39,475 nt of DNA from positions 1 through 39,475 of the IMG/VR virus record IMGVR_UViG_3300036766_000304. One strand, written 5' to 3'. This DNA comes from a virus. The translations under genes and the position numbers were made by a program. Below, piece by piece: positions 37,989 to 39,475 of this stretch; positions within the stretch are counted from its first letter, which is position 1, and each line of letters begins with the position of its first letter. The notes under the pieces were generated by a model that saw only the letters and a list, made by a program, of their open reading frames with translations, searched no databases and had not been told where the DNA came from.

Positions 37989-38133
37989 GGCATCGCTCCT
38001 TAATATAAAGTTGAAGGCCATGCCTCAAAACCATATCAACCACCTCGAAATCCTGGAGTTCATATTCTTTTGTCCAGAACTCTATCAGTTCAACCAGGTA
38101 TGCCTCGGCTGCTTCATGGTTAGGGATAGTCAT
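37942..38133 (-). CDS. Small hypothetical helical protein
   Basis: 63 residues (MTIPNHEAAEAYLVELIEFW, DFEVVDMVLRHGLQLYIKERC) ending in a basic tail. Its start overlaps the upstream membrane protein as ATGA and its end overlaps the phosphoesterase by 47 bases. No family recognised. Confidence 0.6.
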   Translation of the reverse strand: MTIPNHEAAEAYLVELIEFWTKEYELQDFEVVDMVLRHGLQLYIKERCHDYANNSQSKRLPHK

Positions 38134-38378
38134 TTTGTTACCAGTTTATCTATGCCTATGGCACCACCTGTAATCACACCGCTACCCACCAAAATTCCTA
38201 CAAGGGTATAGACTATCTTCTTGAGTTTGGAGAGTTCGCAGGATTCTTCTTTGATAGCTACGGCACATCGTTTCACATCACCCACAAGGCCATCATCGCC
38301 GTTAGCTCCTAGCAAGACAGTGTGGATTTCTATTATAGCGTCATGATCCGTTAGGTCTTTTCTGTAGTCAGGTGTCAT
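38130..38378 (-). CDS. Small membrane-anchored protein, holin-accessory-like
   Basis: 82 residues. The N-terminal helix region DLTDHDAIIEIHTVLLGANG and ELSKLKKI is followed by one span (VYTLVGILVGSGVITGGAIG, residues about 56-75). This XhlA-like plan (soluble helix then C-terminal span) is common among phage lysis accessories. Starts by ATGA overlap with a tiny basic gene. Confidence 0.65.
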   Translation of the reverse strand: MTPDYRKDLTDHDAIIEIHTVLLGANGDDGLVGDVKRCAVAIKEESCELSKLKKIVYTLVGILVGSGVITGGAIGIDKLVTK

Positions 38379-38458
38379 TTCTTCTTGCCTTTCATTACTT
38401 GTGGCTGCTGTCCCTGTGTCTTCTTGCGATTCTTGTTACCCTTCTTCTTTTTAGGCAT
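38375..38458 (-). CDS. 27-residue highly basic peptide
   Basis: MPKKKKGNKNRKKTQG and MKGKKK: about half lysine or arginine. AAAGGAG lies 9 bases upstream and the stop overlaps the next ATG (AAATGAC), so it is very likely translated. Perhaps nucleic-acid binding or charge neutralising. Confidence 0.6.
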   Translation of the reverse strand: MPKKKKGNKNRKKTQGQQPQVMKGKKK

Positions 38459-38474
38459 TGTCCAGTTCTCCTTT

Positions 38475-38503
38475 GTCCCACGCTCCTTTGGAGCTAGAGG
38501 GAT
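38475..38503. repeat. Relative of the inner 45-nt palindrome, at a gene end
   Basis: Begins GTCCCACGCTCC, identical over 12 nt to the reverse complement of the inner element at 31576-31620, and continues with the same CTAG and GGGA blocks. It covers the stop codon of the propeller gene and the space before the next ribosome site. Confidence 0.65.
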
Positions 38504-39405
38504 TATCCTAAAATGTAACCCCAACTACGACCTAGTGCTAATGCCCCAGCGTCCTCAGCTAAAGCATAGATAGTACCACCATAACTAGCACTATCAAGGA
38601 CAGTGCTCATATCTGTTTTGAGTATCTTCCTGACTTTGTAAGTAGTAGTGCCAGCAGCATAAATATAATCTGTGTCCTCAGCCAAGGCTCTGAGGGTGCC
38701 AAAGGCAGCACTATCGGCGACATATGACATATCTGACTTTAGTATCTTCTCAACCTTAGTACGGGTATAACCAGCAACATAGACATAGTTGATATCCTCA
38801 GCAGCTAAAGCTCTAATGGTGCCACCATAACCACTACTATGTGTTACAGCACTCATATCTGATTTTAGTATCTTATACACAGCTTGATTGACGCCAGCAG
38901 CATAGACATAATCAGCGTCCTCAGCTAGAGCATAGATAGTGCCATAGTCACTAACACTGTCCAAGATAGTTGTCATATCTGCTTTGAGTATCTTCCTGAC
39001 CCTGCCATAGCCAGCAGCATAGACATAATCAGCGTCCTCAGCTAGAGCAAAAATAGTATCACCATAACTAGCACTATCCAAAACAGTTGACATATCTGAT
39101 TTTAGTATCTTCCTGACTTTGTTAAGGGTCAGACCAGCAGCATAGATATAATTTGTGTCCTCAGTCAGAGCATAGATAGTGCCACCATAATCAGCACTAT
39201 CGAGGACAGTGCTCATATCTGATTTTAGTATCTTCCTGACTTTAGTGAGGGAAGAACTTGTTGCATAGATGTAGTTTGCATCATTAGTTAGGGCATAGAT
39301 AATACCACCTAGCGCAGCACTGTCTAGAATATCACTCATATCAGACTTAAGTATTTTCCTCACCACATCAGGCCAGGCACCACCCGCATAAACAAACCCA
39401 CTCAT
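38503..39405 (-). CDS. Seven-repeat beta-propeller fibre protein
   Basis: 300 residues made of seven tandem copies of a roughly 41-residue unit with the form DYVYAAG, KVRKILKSDMSTVLDSA, GGTIYALAED. One unit per blade gives a single closed seven-blade propeller. The DNA repeats at about 120-123 nt spacing (unit markers near 38607, 38730, 38850, 38973, 39090, 39213, 39336). The last blade breaks off into ALALGRSWGYILG, at the point where the dispersed element 38475-38503 begins. Probably a receptor-binding or virion surface protein; GAAGGT upstream. Confidence 0.75.
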   Translation of the reverse strand: MSGFVYAGGAWPDVVRKILKSDMSDILDSAALGGIIYALTNDANYIYATSSSLTKVRKILKSDMSTVLDSADYGGTIYALTEDTNYIYAAGLTLNKVRKILKSDMSTVLDSASYGDTIFALAEDADYVYAAGYGRVRKILKADMTTILDSVSDYGTIYALAEDADYVYAAGVNQAVYKILKSDMSAVTHSSGYGGTIRALAAEDINYVYVAGYTRTKVEKILKSDMSYVADSAAFGTLRALAEDTDYIYAAGTTTYKVRKILKTDMSTVLDSASYGGTIYALAEDAGALALGRSWGYILG

Positions 39406-39411
39406 ACTCGT

Positions 39412-39475
39412 TTAACCTTCAATTCCAGTATTACTAACACTTATCAGTTGCTTCATAGTCTCTTTATCTTCAATG
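39412..39475 (-). CDS. C-terminal fragment, probably of the fibre gene cut at the left edge
   Basis: An open frame enters from the right edge and reads IEDKETMKQLISVSNTGIEG before a TAA at 39412. In fibre proteins like the one at 1-424, the LAFYV motif is normally followed by about 20 residues of this type and then the end. Joining the two window ends would give a full-length gene if one base is missing at the junction. Confidence 0.55.
   Translation of the reverse strand, partial: IEDKETMKQLISVSNTGIEG

Noticed and set aside
38503-39405. Regularly spaced repeats, possible CRISPR array
   Set aside because: Unit length of about 120 nt, full coding continuity and blade-like translation show protein repeats, not CRISPR.
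1-39475. Temperate phage module (integrase, repressor, att site)
   Set aside because: No integrase, Cro/CI-type repressor or tRNA-linked att repeat was found; lysogeny cannot be supported from this sequence.

Overview
The window reads as an essentially complete genome of a tailed double-stranded DNA bacteriophage. It carries terminase small and large subunits, portal, scaffold, a probable HK97-fold major capsid protein, head/neck proteins, a large fibre/adhesin module, lysis candidates and an early replication/recombination block, almost all on the minus strand. No integrase, repressor or tape-measure gene is visible. A 1353-residue polyvalent-type protein sits in the head module, so a short-tailed (podovirus-like) particle is the best guess. 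Shine-Dalgarno sites and two near-consensus sigma-70 promoters indicate a bacterial host. The phylum cannot be read from the sequence; DUF2341-type adhesins and many small zinc ribbons would fit an anaerobic or subsurface bacterium such as a Chloroflexota member, but that is only a guess.

Layout along the minus strand, in order of transcription. A promoter at 36999-37027 starts an early block (36992 down to 28279): many very small genes, often zinc ribbons, joined by ATGA-type overlaps, plus two HNH nucleases, a RecT-family annealing protein, a DUF4373/DnaA-N-like replication protein, a DUF1064 nuclease-like protein, an ASCH-like protein interrupted by a homing endonuclease, and an adenine methyltransferase. 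A plus-strand island with its own promoter and hairpin (26607-28150) carries zinc ribbons, an HNH nuclease and an Imm-5-like protein. The morphogenesis block follows (26397 down to 12695): terminases, portal, polyvalent protein, scaffold, capsid, cement and head accessory proteins. The fibre block (12440 down to 421) has four consecutive proteins with Sec-type N-termini, one a lipoprotein. Two small membrane proteins and a papain/transglutaminase-like cysteine enzyme at 3383-4189 are lysis candidates. The gene cut at the left edge and the gene fragment at the right edge look like the two halves of one fibre gene, so the window is probably a circularly permuted genome. The right-edge genes (39412 down to 37314) would then be the last of the late block, ending at the only sizeable empty region, 36993-37313.

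The most unusual features are: (1) small palindromic elements scattered through early genes and read in frame as protein, including one 26-nt palindrome with a second 45-nt perfect palindrome nested inside it; (2) a complete homing endonuclease gene overprinted inside an ASCH-like gene whose own frame stays open across the insertion; (3) tail-fibre-like proteins with export signals; (4) a strongly structured non-coding segment at 34018-34244 between two short open frames; (5) a repeated gene-junction cassette spanning stop codon to ribosome site; and (6) intrinsic terminators directly before portal and scaffold with no promoter after them, implying antitermination.
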